64,000 bases of DNA. Origin: Planctomycetota bacterium. Its GTDB lineage: Bacteria > Planctomycetota > UBA8742 > UBA2392. This document shows, piece after piece, positions 8,321 to 17,364 of this stretch. The notes under the pieces were generated by a model. That model was given only the letters and a program-made list of their open reading frames with translations, ran no database searches and was not told the DNA's origin. The position numbers were made by a program, and so were the translations under genes. How positions within the stretch are numbered: the stretch's first letter is position 1; every line of letters begins with the position of its first letter. The stretch spans positions 1 to 64,000 of the forward strand of contig JAIOJA010000001.1 of the NCBI GenBank assembly GCA_019912315.1, read 5' to 3'.

Positions 8321-10840
8321 CTACTTGCCCGTGATGGGGCTCTTGGGCTTGTCCTTGTCTTCGCGTTCCTCGCGTTCTTTTTCCCGCTTCTTGTGTTCGG
8401 TGATCACGGGCATACTCGCCTGCTTGAGGAACAGAATCGCGAGGCAGTTGTTCACGTTGGCGCTCATGTCGCGGGTGACGCCTTCCAGTTCGCGCTCGAC
8501 GCCCCAGCTACCGTCGAGGTTCTGGTTCTCGATCAGTCCCTCGGCGCCAACGCGGTACCAGTCGAGTTCCCCCTCAAGTTTGCTGATGCCGGCCATCACG
8601 CACGCGCGCTCCACTGAATACAGGTTGTAAAACGTGCCCCAGCCGTCGCTGCGGCCCGACATCAGCGCGTTACGGGCGCCGCTGAACTGCTCCGGCGTGT
8701 AGTACTGCGCGCGCACCAACGCCTCGGCGCCGCGGATCGTCAGCCCAATCTTGTGCGCGAGGTCCTGCTTCAGTTTGCCTCGCACCTTCAACTCATCCAT
8801 GCAGATGGTGAGGCTGCTGATACCGGCGGCGGTCATCTGCAGGTTGTAGCCGGTGCTTCCGCAGGAGTAGCTCCAGCCCCCCGGCTTGATGGTGTCATTG
8901 AAGTCGCTGGCGGTCTTGCGCCCGCGGTCGTCTTTATCGCCTTCGCGCTCGTCCTCAACGTGGACGTATTCCACCGCTTCGGCATTCTCGTCCGGCGTGT
9001 ACTGGCGGATCAGCCGCTCGGCCTCGTCCGCGAATACAGCGATCCCGAACTCCGCACCCAGCAGGCTGGCGGCCTTGCAGCCCAGCATCGCGTACTGGCT
9101 GAGCGAGTTGTCGCTGTGCACGCGCCCGGTTGTGTTCGCGGCGCTGTAGTTCCAGCCGCCCTGCTTGCCGCCCACGTACGCGGCGTCGATGTTGTTGAGG
9201 ATCGCGGTGATCGCTTTGCGATGGGCCTCGCCGATGTCGTTCCAGACCTGGCGGCGGGCCGCTTCGAAATCCTCCGGGGTATCGACGTACAGAATGCCGG
9301 CCTTGCGTTGCGCGGCCTCGTAGTACTTCTGCAGGCACATCAACACGCAGGCGCTGTCGTAGGTGCCGGCGCGGCGCAGTACTTCCGGTTGCAGCAGCCA
9401 GTCAACGCCACGCTTGATGGCCTCATGTTCCGGCGACCAGCCGCCGTGCATCAAGGCAAGCAGGCACAGCGCCGTGTTTCCCGGGCGGCCGCTGTGCATT
9501 CCGGGGAAGCTGCCGTCGTCGTTCTGGATTTCCGCCAGGTAGTCACACCCGTCGCTGATGGCGAGGTTAACCCGACCCTGAAAGTCGGCGGCACCCTGCT
9601 TGGCGCTGTTGGCGTGCAGAACCGCAAGGGCGTAAAACAGGCGTCCGATGTTGTCCAGCTCGCGCCCGGCCAAAGGGGCTCTGCCCGTAGCGTACAGCCC
9701 GCCGCTGAGCGCGATGCAAGTCAGCGCTGTCTCGCAGGTCGTGCTTTCCAGGCGCGTCCAGGCGGTCTCATGCAGCCCCAGGTCCCGGGCCATGGTGTCG
9801 CGCGGCAGGATGTACCCGCCTGGCTCAAGTTCCGCCACGCCTCTGCGCCGCAGGGACGCGCGCCACAGGTCGGCGCTCTCGCGTTCCGGGCTGTATTCGG
9901 CGGACAGCGACAGCGCGACCAGCAGGCGCGCGCCACGCCACGGGCGCTCGCCATACTCGCGATCAAGCCGGTCCAGTGTCTCCGTCACGTGCTTGCCCAT
10001 CGTTTCGACGGCCTTGGTTCCGCTGCGTCGCAGGGTCTTGTCAGGCAGGTTCGACGCGAGCCCGACGGCCGCCAAAGCCATCAGGTTCGGGTGAAGGTCG
10101 TATGCTTCGTTGATGGCGGGTTTGTGCAGCCCGGACCAGGCGACCTCTTTCTTGTGGGCGCCTTCCAGGGCCTTCAGGTCAGTCTCCCAGAGTTTGGCGT
10201 CGATCTCGATATCCATTTCGAGGGCGGCGCGCATCATCAGCGCGCGCCAGAGAATATTGCCGACCCAGCGCGGCTGGGTCTGGTCGCGCTGTACCAGGGA
10301 GGACTTCGCCGAGGTCGCGTCCGTCAGCGCGTCGCCCGCGCGCAGTAGATTCTCAACCTTCAGCTTCAAATCATCTTTGCGACCGAGGCTGTCGCGCAGC
10401 CAGGCGGCCCGCGCGGTCAGCACCATCACAGCCAGGGGTGCGAGGTCGTTGCCGCCTGGTGCGGGGGTGTCCAGAAAACGCTGCAACTGGCGATCCAGGG
10501 CGGGCGTCACCGGTAACCCGGATTGAAGCACTGCCCATAGGCGCAGGCACTCCAGGCGTGTCAGGGGCGCGTCGGATTTGTCCTCGAAGGGCTCAAGCAC
10601 ACAGGGGCGAATGCGCCTGCCCGACATCAGGTCGGTTTCGAATTCCGGGCGCAGCAGAAAGCGCAGCCCGTTATACAGGGTTTGCTGCTCAGTACTGAGC
10701 GTCAGGCGCAGGGCGTCGGCGCTGTCAAGTTCTTCCTGCGTGAACTCACGGGGCGCGGGCTCGTCGTCGGCCGATACAACCAGGCCGGCGCAAAGGGCGC
10801 AGACAAGAAGAAGCGTGATCGCGGGACGGACAAAACGCAT
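8321..10840 (-). CDS. Secreted alpha/alpha-toroid protein (prenyltransferase/squalene-cyclase-like repeats)
   Basis: 839 aa from ATG 10840, which gives a clean signal peptide (MRFVRPAITLLLVCALCAGLVVSA). The track start adds 34 residues before it. Repeats typical of terpene-cyclase/prenyltransferase toroids recur: NDDGSFPGMHSGRPGNTALC, GGWNYSAANTTGRVHSDNS, GGWSYSCGSTGYNLQMTA, and QNLDGSWG near the C-terminus. The classical squalene-hopene cyclase DxDD catalytic motif was not found, so enzymatic cyclase activity is doubtful. Export suggests a periplasmic binding or structural role. The gene is separated from the ternary operon by 54 bp on the same strand, so it could be cotranscribed, though there is no overlap. 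Confidence 0.75.
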   Translation of the reverse strand: MRFVRPAITLLLVCALCAGLVVSADDEPAPREFTQEELDSADALRLTLSTEQQTLYNGLRFLLRPEFETDLMSGRRIRPCVLEPFEDKSDAPLTRLECLRLWAVLQSGLPVTPALDRQLQRFLDTPAPGGNDLAPLAVMVLTARAAWLRDSLGRKDDLKLKVENLLRAGDALTDATSAKSSLVQRDQTQPRWVGNILWRALMMRAALEMDIEIDAKLWETDLKALEGAHKKEVAWSGLHKPAINEAYDLHPNLMALAAVGLASNLPDKTLRRSGTKAVETMGKHVTETLDRLDREYGERPWRGARLLVALSLSAEYSPERESADLWRASLRRRGVAELEPGGYILPRDTMARDLGLHETAWTRLESTTCETALTCIALSGGLYATGRAPLAGRELDNIGRLFYALAVLHANSAKQGAADFQGRVNLAISDGCDYLAEIQNDDGSFPGMHSGRPGNTALCLLALMHGGWSPEHEAIKRGVDWLLQPEVLRRAGTYDSACVLMCLQKYYEAAQRKAGILYVDTPEDFEAARRQVWNDIGEAHRKAITAILNNIDAAYVGGKQGGWNYSAANTTGRVHSDNSLSQYAMLGCKAASLLGAEFGIAVFADEAERLIRQYTPDENAEAVEYVHVEDEREGDKDDRGRKTASDFNDTIKPGGWSYSCGSTGYNLQMTAAGISSLTICMDELKVRGKLKQDLAHKIGLTIRGAEALVRAQYYTPEQFSGARNALMSGRSDGWGTFYNLYSVERACVMAGISKLEGELDWYRVGAEGLIENQNLDGSWGVERELEGVTRDMSANVNNCLAILFLKQASMPVITEHKKREKEREEREDKDKPKSPITGK

Positions 10841-10961
10841 GTGGGCGGCCATGGGGCGGGCTCGGGGCGGGCTCGGGGACACGTATAGGGTAAGGCACAG
10901 CGCGTGATTCACCAAGCATCCGCGCGACATGCCATCGCGCATTCGAGCGTCGCGCTACTCG

Positions 10962-13226
10962 TCATGCGGATTCGGGAACAGCGTCGGGTGCTGGGTGGCC
11001 ATCGTGTTCGCGACGGCGGCGAAGTTCCGCAGCCAGGCGTGCCGAGTTGACGGCGACGCTGACGTCGGACAGCACCATGGCAAGCGCCGCGTAACTCGGC
11101 GGCAGAAAGAGCCCTGCCCACACGAAGGCGCCCGCCGCAAGGGGGATGCCGACAGCGTTGTAGCAGAGGCTAAGGAACAGGTTCTGGTAGATGGCGCGCA
11201 GGCTTCGCCGTCCGAAGTCGATGGCGACGGGCAAGTCGGCCAGTTGCCCGGACATAAGAATCAGGTCCCCGGTTTCCTTGGCGACGTCACTGCCCCCGCC
11301 GATTGCGACACCGATATCCGCGCGGGCCAGCGCGGGCGCGTCATTGATGCCGTCACCAATCATGGCGGTGACGCCCTCCTGCTTGAGCCTGTCGATCAGG
11401 TCGAGTTTGCCGGATGGGCTGATCCCTGCATGCACTTCCTCAATGCCGAGCTGGTCTGCAACACGACGCGCGGCCGCCGCGTGGTCGCCAGTGATCAGCA
11501 CGGTGCGCGCGCCCTGCTTTCGCAACTCGGCCAGCACCTGCCGGGCTTCGGCGCGCGTGGTATCGGCAAAGCCGAAGGCCGCCAGGGCGCGGGCGTCGAC
11601 AGCCAGCAGGCTGACGCTGTGGCCCTGTTCGCGAAGGGCGGCGGCTTTGGCCTTCAGGTCATCCGGGACACTGACCGAGTTCTCGGCCAGCAGGGTCTCC
11701 GTGCCAAAGATGTGTGTTCTGCCGTCGGCCCTAGCCACCAGTCCGCGTCCCGCATGTTCGGTCGATTTTGGATTCTGGATTTTGGATTTTGGATTGTCAC
11801 GGCTGTCGAGCCACTCCGCCGCTGCTTTCGTAAACGGGTGAGTCGATGCCTGACTTACGACGGCAAGTGCATCCAATACTTCCGGCTCGTTGACGCCGTC
11901 CGTGTATTCAACGCCCTGTACGCCAGGCTTGCCCTCCGTCAGCGTGCCGGTCTTGTCGAAGGCGAAGATGGTCGCGCGCGAGATGCGCTCCAGTGCGGCG
12001 CCGTTCTTCACGAGGATGTTTCGTTTCAGTGCGGCGCCGCTGCCGATCATTACAGCCGCAGGCACCGCGATCCCGAGCGCGCAGGGGCAGGCGATCACGA
12101 GCACCGCGATGCCGTGCGTAATCGCGCGTCCGAAGCCTGCACCTGAAATCAGCCAGGCACCAAATGCAACCAGGGCGATGCCGACGACCACCGGCACGAA
12201 ATAGTTGCTGACGCGATCCGCGAAGCGCTGGATCGGCGCCTTGGTACGCTGGGCTTCTTCGACCAGTTTGACGATGTTCGCCAGTGTCGTATCGCGCCCG
12301 ACGGCCGTGGCTTTGATTTCGAGACTGCCGCTGGTCGCGATGGTGCCCGTGCGGACGACATCGCCGATCTTGCGGGCGACAGGCACGGGCTCGCCGGTCA
12401 GCATGGCTTCGTTCACGTCGCTTTCGCCGGCGAGTACTTCGCCGTCAACGGGGATGCGCCCGCCGGCGTTTACGACGCAGACCTCGCCCTGCGTCACGCT
12501 TGACGCGTCAATCTCGACAATTTCGCCGCCGCGCTTCACCCTGGCCCTTTCCGGCGCCAGCTCCATCAAGCTGCGCAGGGCGCCAAGTGCGGTACCCCGC
12601 GCGCGGGCTTCCACGTACTTGCCGAGACGCAGGAAGACAACCAGCAACGTCGCCGCTTCGAAGTAGACAGATTTGTCGAGCCCCTGCGGCAGTGGCCAGC
12701 CCAGCAGCACCACACCCGCCCCGTAAATGAACCCGGTCGCCATGCCGATGCTGACCAATACATCCATGCCAAGGTTACGGTTGCGAATGCCGGCGACGGC
12801 GCCCTTGTAGAAGTCCAGACCGACGACGCCCTGCATGATCACCGCCAGCCCCAGTGTAACGTAATCCGCGATCACGCCCGCACGGCCGTGCAGGTGCACA
12901 AAGTGGAAGACGAGCACGGGCGTGACCAGCGCGACGCCAAGCAACAGCAGCAGCAGATTGCGGCGTTCTTCGCGCTTTGCGTGCTGGGCCGGGTCACGTT
13001 TTTCCGCTTCTTCCTCTTTAACGAGCGTGTAGCCGCCCTTGCGGACCGCGGGCTCCAGCGTGTCGAAGTCAGGTTTGCGGCCGGTGTAGTCCAGCGTGAC
13101 CGACCCGCTGGCAAAATCCGCCGATGCCGCTGTCACACCGCCAACGCCCGTTAACGATCGCTCGACGGCCTTGGCGCAGTGGGCACAGGTCATGCCGTCT
13201 ACTTTAAGGTTCAGTTTTGCGCCCAC
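10962..13226 (-). CDS. copA: Copper-translocating P1B-type ATPase
   Basis: 754 aa from GTG 13226, with GGAG upstream. The track start at 13913 would run antisense through the next gene's 5' half. Seen: an N-terminal HMA domain with GMTCAHC (CxxC about 14-17), the CPC ion-binding motif in TM6 (380-382), the phosphorylation motif DKTGTLTEG (Asp 424), the HP motif (STHPF), and GDGINDAPALA. Known role: exports Cu(I) across the inner membrane. Oddities: the TM8 motif reads MVLSDVSVAVNS where CopA proteins usually have MxxSS. A heptad DNA repeat also inserts NPKSKIQNPKS in the nucleotide-binding domain. The gene is divergent from the S41-like gene, and no copper-regulator gene is adjacent. Confidence 0.93.
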   Translation of the reverse strand: MGAKLNLKVDGMTCAHCAKAVERSLTGVGGVTAASADFASGSVTLDYTGRKPDFDTLEPAVRKGGYTLVKEEEAEKRDPAQHAKREERRNLLLLLLGVALVTPVLVFHFVHLHGRAGVIADYVTLGLAVIMQGVVGLDFYKGAVAGIRNRNLGMDVLVSIGMATGFIYGAGVVLLGWPLPQGLDKSVYFEAATLLVVFLRLGKYVEARARGTALGALRSLMELAPERARVKRGGEIVEIDASSVTQGEVCVVNAGGRIPVDGEVLAGESDVNEAMLTGEPVPVARKIGDVVRTGTIATSGSLEIKATAVGRDTTLANIVKLVEEAQRTKAPIQRFADRVSNYFVPVVVGIALVAFGAWLISGAGFGRAITHGIAVLVIACPCALGIAVPAAVMIGSGAALKRNILVKNGAALERISRATIFAFDKTGTLTEGKPGVQGVEYTDGVNEPEVLDALAVVSQASTHPFTKAAAEWLDSRDNPKSKIQNPKSTEHAGRGLVARADGRTHIFGTETLLAENSVSVPDDLKAKAAALREQGHSVSLLAVDARALAAFGFADTTRAEARQVLAELRKQGARTVLITGDHAAAARRVADQLGIEEVHAGISPSGKLDLIDRLKQEGVTAMIGDGINDAPALARADIGVAIGGGSDVAKETGDLILMSGQLADLPVAIDFGRRSLRAIYQNLFLSLCYNAVGIPLAAGAFVWAGLFLPPSYAALAMVLSDVSVAVNSARLAAELRRRREHDGHPAPDAVPESA
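11764..11795. repeat. In-frame heptad repeat (GATTTTG)n inside copA
   Basis: Four heptamers GATTTTG/GATTCTG plus a partial copy lie in frame inside the copA reading frame and encode the NPKSKIQNPKS stretch on the minus strand. Heptameric repeats of this type are known as mobile or expanding short tandem repeats in several high-GC and cyanobacterial genomes. Their AT-rich composition stands out from the surrounding gene. Confidence 0.8.
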
Positions 13227-13398
13227 GTTCCAGGCTCCAGGTGTGAGGAAATGCTTGGTCCACGCAACGACGAAGGTTAACCTAACACCGTAGTTAACTC
13301 CGGATTCCAGTAATTTCGCCGCCCACGTTCGCCGCTGCTTCCGTATAAGCACTTGCGCCCCTGTCTGATATTGTGGGGCCGAACGCATGGAGTCATGA
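13227..13398. promoter_or_regulatory. Divergent promoter region between copA and the S41-like gene
   Basis: A 172-bp spacer between two divergent starts, so it must hold two promoters. It contains an AT-rich patch (GTTAACCTAACACCGTAGTTAAC, about 13276-13298) with the inverted pair GTTAAC/GTTAAC. I could not fix -35/-10 boxes or a recognisable copper-responsive (CueR/CopY) operator. Confidence 0.4.
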
Positions 13399-15720
13399 AT
13401 GAAGTACACCCGGTTTCTCGCGCTGCTTACGCTCGCGCTGGCGATCGTCGCCTGCTCGCGCACGGAATCGCCTGTTTCGGAAGAACCGCCGGCGCCTGCC
13501 GGGCGGGAGCACACGGACAAAGTTGTTGTCCAGGATGACAATTCGTCTGATGGCGAAGTCGCGAACAAGGCCACCCGTGAAGCCTCCCTCGCTGAACTGA
13601 ACGCGTCGCTGGAGCAGTTGGCCAAAGCTACTTCTCTGCATGATGCATTCCGCATTGCCGAGGCGATTGAAGACCTCGGGCGCGGGATTGCACCCGAGTT
13701 GCAGGCCGGCGTTCCCAAGCTGCCGGAGCAGCCGCGCATTGCGGGCTGGCGCGCGGTCTGGACGCTGGGCTCGCTCAAGAACAAGGGCTGGGACAAAGGC
13801 GTGCAGGGGCTGCTGGAGATCGTCGTCGGCGAAGGCCCGATTGAAGTCCGCGTCGCCGCCGCGGAAGTTCTGGGTACAGTCGCCAGCACCCGCCACGGCG
13901 AAATCCTGCGCAAGGCTCTGAACGATCAGGTGTTCGCGCCCGAGGTGAAGGTCCAGCTTTCTGTCGCTCTGTGGCGCACCAACAAAGATGTCGAAGCGAC
14001 CAAGGTGTTGCGCGAAATGCTGGGCAGCGAAAACGATAGCTTCAAGATACAGGCCGCCCTGGCCCTGGGTGAAATCAACCAGCTTACGTCCGATGCCAAG
14101 GCCGTCCTTGAAGTCATCGCCGATGAGCCCACCCTGCGCGGGCGCACGGCCAAGCGCGCCCTGGACTACGAGCGCGCGATCAAACGCTTTGAGGCGGTCA
14201 TGCAGGGCAAAATGCCCGGGCAGACTCCTGTTGAGCGCGTAGACACCAAGCTGCTGGACACGATCGAGAAGATGCTGAAAGAGCGCTACATTTATCCGGA
14301 CGCCATTTCCGGGCGCAAACTGCTCTATGCCGCCGCCGCGGGAATGCTGGATGGTCTCGATCCTTACACATGCCTGCTCGAGGACGGGCAGTTGCGCGAC
14401 GCCGGAGAGATTCGCCGTTTTGCCGCGCCCACACTTGGCATCATGCTGGGCAGCGCAAAGATGCAGGAGAATCGCGAGATTCGCCTGACCCGCGTGCTCA
14501 GCGTCCGGCCGGGCAGCGCCGCGGACCGCGCCGGGTTGCGTCCCGGCGATCGTATCTACCGTGTAATCAAGGGCGTGACCGAGCAGCGCATTCATGATCT
14601 GCGACTGGACAGCAGCGACCTGCCCGAGGATCCCAACCCGATCCAGCTTGCGCCGCTTGACGAGGCGATCAGCCAGTTTCAGGGCGCTGTCGGCACCACC
14701 ATTGGGGTCAACGTCATGCGCGACGGCTGGCTGTTGTCGCGCTGGGTGCATATGACCCACGCCGAAACCAATGGCGGAAGCGTGGATTGGGAGCTTCTGC
14801 CCGGCAAGCTGGGCATGATTCATATTGTTGACCTGAATGCTTCCTCGCCCGCGCGCGTCAAGGAAGCCATGAGCGCCTTGAAGGAAGGCGGAGTGAAGGC
14901 GATTATTCTCGATCTGCGCAACTGTGCCGGAGGAAGCGTCGAAGCCGCAACGCAGATTGCGGGCAACTTCCTGCCCAAGGACACGCTGGTTACCTGGAGC
15001 GCCGGTCGCAGCGAAGAGCTTGCCAAAACCACCAAGTACACCACCAGCAATGCCGAACCAGACGGCGACACGCCGCTCACCGTTCTGATCAACGGCGGCA
15101 CTGCCGACGCGGGTGAGATTTTGGCCGGCGCCTTGCGCCAGCACGGTCGCGCGAAGACGGCCGGCACCCGGACCTTCGGGCGTGCCATCGTGCAGGAGCT
15201 GATCCCGTTGAGCGCCACCGAGTTGGAAGAGGACAAGCGCCAGGCCGCGCTACTGCTGACGGTCGCGCGCTTTTACGGGCCGAAGACCGAACTGGTGTAC
15301 TACGATCGCGGCGTCGAGCCGGATGCTGAACTGACACCGAAATTGTTCGAGGGCTGGATCTATGACCAGTTCGATGTTCTGCGCGAAGGCTCGGCACTGA
15401 ATGAATACGTCAGCGTGCTCATTAAAGATGGCGAGATGGACAAGCTGAAGAAACTTGCCCGCGGTGACGGACGCAAAACGGATAGCTACGCGGGCTTTGA
15501 GGGGTTCTACAGCAAGGTTGCCGACAGCAAACTGGATCGTGAAGACGTGCGCTACCTGGTGCGCGCTGAGTTGCGCAAACGCCTGTTGGCTGAGGGCGCC
15601 GACATCAACCAGGTAGACTTGCAGGAAGACAACGTGTTCACCGGTGCGGTGAAGGAAGCGGCCAAGGCGGCCGGCATCGACCTTAGCGCAATCCCCGAAT
15701 ACAGCATGATCAGCAAGTGA
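13399..15720 (+). CDS. Lipoprotein with HEAT-like repeats and a catalytically degenerate S41 (C-terminal-processing) peptidase domain
   Basis: 773 aa. The N-terminus has a lipobox signal (ALAIVAC, Cys about 20). Residues about 60-260 are helical HEAT-like repeats (for example VRVAAAEVLGTVASTRHGE). Next comes the CTP fold: GMLDGLDPYTCLL, a PDZ domain with SVRPGSAADRAGLRPGDRIY, and the S41 core GVKAIILDLRNCAGGSVEAA. In active CTPs a Ser and a Lys 25 residues apart form the dyad. Here the aligned positions are Asp570 (GGTADAGEIL) and Arg595 (TFGRAIVQ), while Gln599 is kept. Proteolysis is therefore unlikely; substrate binding or scaffolding is inferred. A terminator follows directly. The long antisense ORF 13393-15144 is a shadow. 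Confidence 0.88.
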   Translation: MKYTRFLALLTLALAIVACSRTESPVSEEPPAPAGREHTDKVVVQDDNSSDGEVANKATREASLAELNASLEQLAKATSLHDAFRIAEAIEDLGRGIAPELQAGVPKLPEQPRIAGWRAVWTLGSLKNKGWDKGVQGLLEIVVGEGPIEVRVAAAEVLGTVASTRHGEILRKALNDQVFAPEVKVQLSVALWRTNKDVEATKVLREMLGSENDSFKIQAALALGEINQLTSDAKAVLEVIADEPTLRGRTAKRALDYERAIKRFEAVMQGKMPGQTPVERVDTKLLDTIEKMLKERYIYPDAISGRKLLYAAAAGMLDGLDPYTCLLEDGQLRDAGEIRRFAAPTLGIMLGSAKMQENREIRLTRVLSVRPGSAADRAGLRPGDRIYRVIKGVTEQRIHDLRLDSSDLPEDPNPIQLAPLDEAISQFQGAVGTTIGVNVMRDGWLLSRWVHMTHAETNGGSVDWELLPGKLGMIHIVDLNASSPARVKEAMSALKEGGVKAIILDLRNCAGGSVEAATQIAGNFLPKDTLVTWSAGRSEELAKTTKYTTSNAEPDGDTPLTVLINGGTADAGEILAGALRQHGRAKTAGTRTFGRAIVQELIPLSATELEEDKRQAALLLTVARFYGPKTELVYYDRGVEPDAELTPKLFEGWIYDQFDVLREGSALNEYVSVLIKDGEMDKLKKLARGDGRKTDSYAGFEGFYSKVADSKLDREDVRYLVRAELRKRLLAEGADINQVDLQEDNVFTGAVKEAAKAAGIDLSAIPEYSMISK

Positions 15721-15737
15721 GCGAAGCGAACGACCAG

Positions 15738-15765
15738 AACCCCGGCCGAGAGGCCGGGGTTTTTC
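15738..15765. terminator. Rho-independent terminator after the S41-like gene
   Basis: Perfect 10-bp stem AACCCCGGCC / GGCCGGGGTT with GAGA loop, followed by TTTCTTT on the plus strand. It sits 17 bp after the stop codon and lies at the end of the convergent YndJ-like gene. Confidence 0.85.
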
Positions 15766-15767
15766 TT

Positions 15768-16742
15768 TCATGGCTGCTTAGCGTGGCGAGTACCTGCCAG
15801 GCTCCATCCCGCCAGGGCGCACAACCCAAACCCGAAGGCGTTCAGCGACCCGTGCCACGCGATCATCTCCGGAATGGTCAACGTCGGGTAGCCGCGCCGC
15901 ACGCCCCACATGAAGATAAGCGCCAGCGTCATGGCGGTACCCAGCGACAGATCCGATACCACCAGCAACGCCCGCGAGTACCAGGGCAAACCGGACTTCG
16001 GCCACAGGGCGAGAAACAGTTGCATCCAGCCCAGCACGACGACACTGCTTGCATAGAAGCAAACGGCGGCAAACTCGATCCACAGCGGCATACCAAGGTG
16101 CGAAGTCAGGATACCGGTTGCCACGAACGGGTTTCCCAGCGAAACGCAGATTGCGGTGATCCATGGCAGGCGACCCGGGCGCGCGGCGACGATGCGCGAG
16201 GCAAGCACCTGCAACACCAGCCCCGCGTACAGTTGGTGCACGCCGGCCAACAGCACGATGATGTGCGGGAAGCCGAAGACCTCCCAGCGCATGGCACTCG
16301 CGAAAATCCAGGCCCCGCTGACGCCGAACCACAGCAGACCCCAGTCGGCCAGCGCGCCAGGACGCCGCAGCCCCTGCGAAAGCAACCGCCACACACCGAA
16401 GCCTGCGCAGGCTGTCGTGAAGATCAGCCAGGGCAACGCCAGCCAGCCGATACCGGTTGCGAATGCCACAACCAGCGAGATTGCCAGCGGTATCAGGGTG
16501 TACTCACGATGGTGAAAGTACCGTGCAGCACGCCCCGATTCATTTTGAAGCATCAGCTCAAGCGCAAGCGGCACGTGGACGTACGCACCCAGCCAAAGCA
16601 CCGACATCTCCCATGACGGGCTGAACGAGAGGTGTGCGATGAGCCAGCACCCGGCGCCGATCAACCCACGCAGCCACGCGTGCGGTGACCATGCCGGAGC
16701 CGACACTTGTGCGGGGGTATGGGTTATGGCCGGCTCCGACAT
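15768..16742 (-). CDS. YndJ-like multi-pass membrane protein
   Basis: 324 aa from ATG 16742 (MSEPAITH), one base after the CPBP stop; the track adds seven residues. It is strongly hydrophobic with about 8-9 predicted membrane segments. The C-terminus EMIAWHGSLNAFGFGLCALAGW resembles the conserved His-containing end of the YndJ family (HGxLNAxGF). The family function is unknown. It is the last gene of a regulator-headed membrane cassette with overlapping or abutting genes, so it is probably cotranslated with the CPBP protease and two unknown membrane proteins. Confidence 0.7.
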   Translation of the reverse strand: MSEPAITHTPAQVSAPAWSPHAWLRGLIGAGCWLIAHLSFSPSWEMSVLWLGAYVHVPLALELMLQNESGRAARYFHHREYTLIPLAISLVVAFATGIGWLALPWLIFTTACAGFGVWRLLSQGLRRPGALADWGLLWFGVSGAWIFASAMRWEVFGFPHIIVLLAGVHQLYAGLVLQVLASRIVAARPGRLPWITAICVSLGNPFVATGILTSHLGMPLWIEFAAVCFYASSVVVLGWMQLFLALWPKSGLPWYSRALLVVSDLSLGTAMTLALIFMWGVRRGYPTLTIPEMIAWHGSLNAFGFGLCALAGWSLAGTRHAKQP

Positions 16743-16743
16743 G

Positions 16744-17364
16744 TCACGCGTATGGCAGGGCAAACATCACGAGTAAATCCCAACTGACGTGGGCAACGAA
16801 CGCCGCCCAGAACGAGCGCGTCTTGTAGGCAATCAAACTCCAGCAACCGCCGAACACGAGCGCCGCAACCAGCAGCAGCGGCGGGCCCCAGGGTATGTGC
16901 ACCAGCGCGAACGAGCCCGCGCCGAGCGCGACGCCCCAGAGTTTGAGTTTGTCCGTGAAACCCAGAGTCACCGCCAGGCGGAACACAATCTCCTCGCCCG
17001 TGATCACCCAGAACAGCAGGGGCCAAACCTGCCAGCCGGGCGCGGAATCGAGCAGCCCGTAGGTGACGTCAATGTCCGCCGCAACTTCCGGCAGCAACGT
17101 TTGTATCAGCCGCACGCCAACCCAGCCGATCACATACAGCAGCACACCGGCCAGCAGCCCGAGCTCCAGGTGCTTCAGCTTCACCTTGAAGATCGACTTC
17201 CAGTCCAGCTGCACAGCCAGATGCGCGGCCGGGATCATGGCCACATAGAAAAGCGCAAGCCGATACCAAAGATTCGCAACCACAGCAGTCAGCACAAACA
17301 TCAGTACGAACCCAGCAAGGGTCAGCGAGATCGCCGCAATCAGATTCCGGCGCTCGGTGGTCAT
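16744..17364 (-). CDS. CPBP-family intramembrane glutamic/metallo-endopeptidase
   Basis: 206 aa. ATG 17364 overlaps the upstream stop as ATGA; the track ORF to 17688 is antisense to nothing real and too long. Membrane segments carry the three CPBP motifs: EExxxR in WVITGEEIVFR, FxxxH in FALVHIPWG, and HxxxD in HVSWDLLV. Known of the family: Rce1-like intramembrane proteases that process prenylated or sorting-signal substrates or act in bacteriocin immunity and phage abortive infection. Here it sits third in a GbsR-regulated membrane cassette. The substrate is unknown. Confidence 0.88.
   Translation of the reverse strand: MTTERRNLIAAISLTLAGFVLMFVLTAVVANLWYRLALFYVAMIPAAHLAVQLDWKSIFKVKLKHLELGLLAGVLLYVIGWVGVRLIQTLLPEVAADIDVTYGLLDSAPGWQVWPLLFWVITGEEIVFRLAVTLGFTDKLKLWGVALGAGSFALVHIPWGPPLLLVAALVFGGCWSLIAYKTRSFWAAFVAHVSWDLLVMFALPYA

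Noticed and set aside
8321-10840. Functional squalene-hopene cyclase
   Set aside because: Toroid repeats and signal peptide present but no DxDD catalytic motif, and export is unusual for that enzyme.
13393-15144. Minus-strand ORF of 583 aa opposite the S41-like gene
   Set aside because: The plus-strand frame has the lipobox, PDZ and S41 core; the antisense frame shows no recognisable domain.
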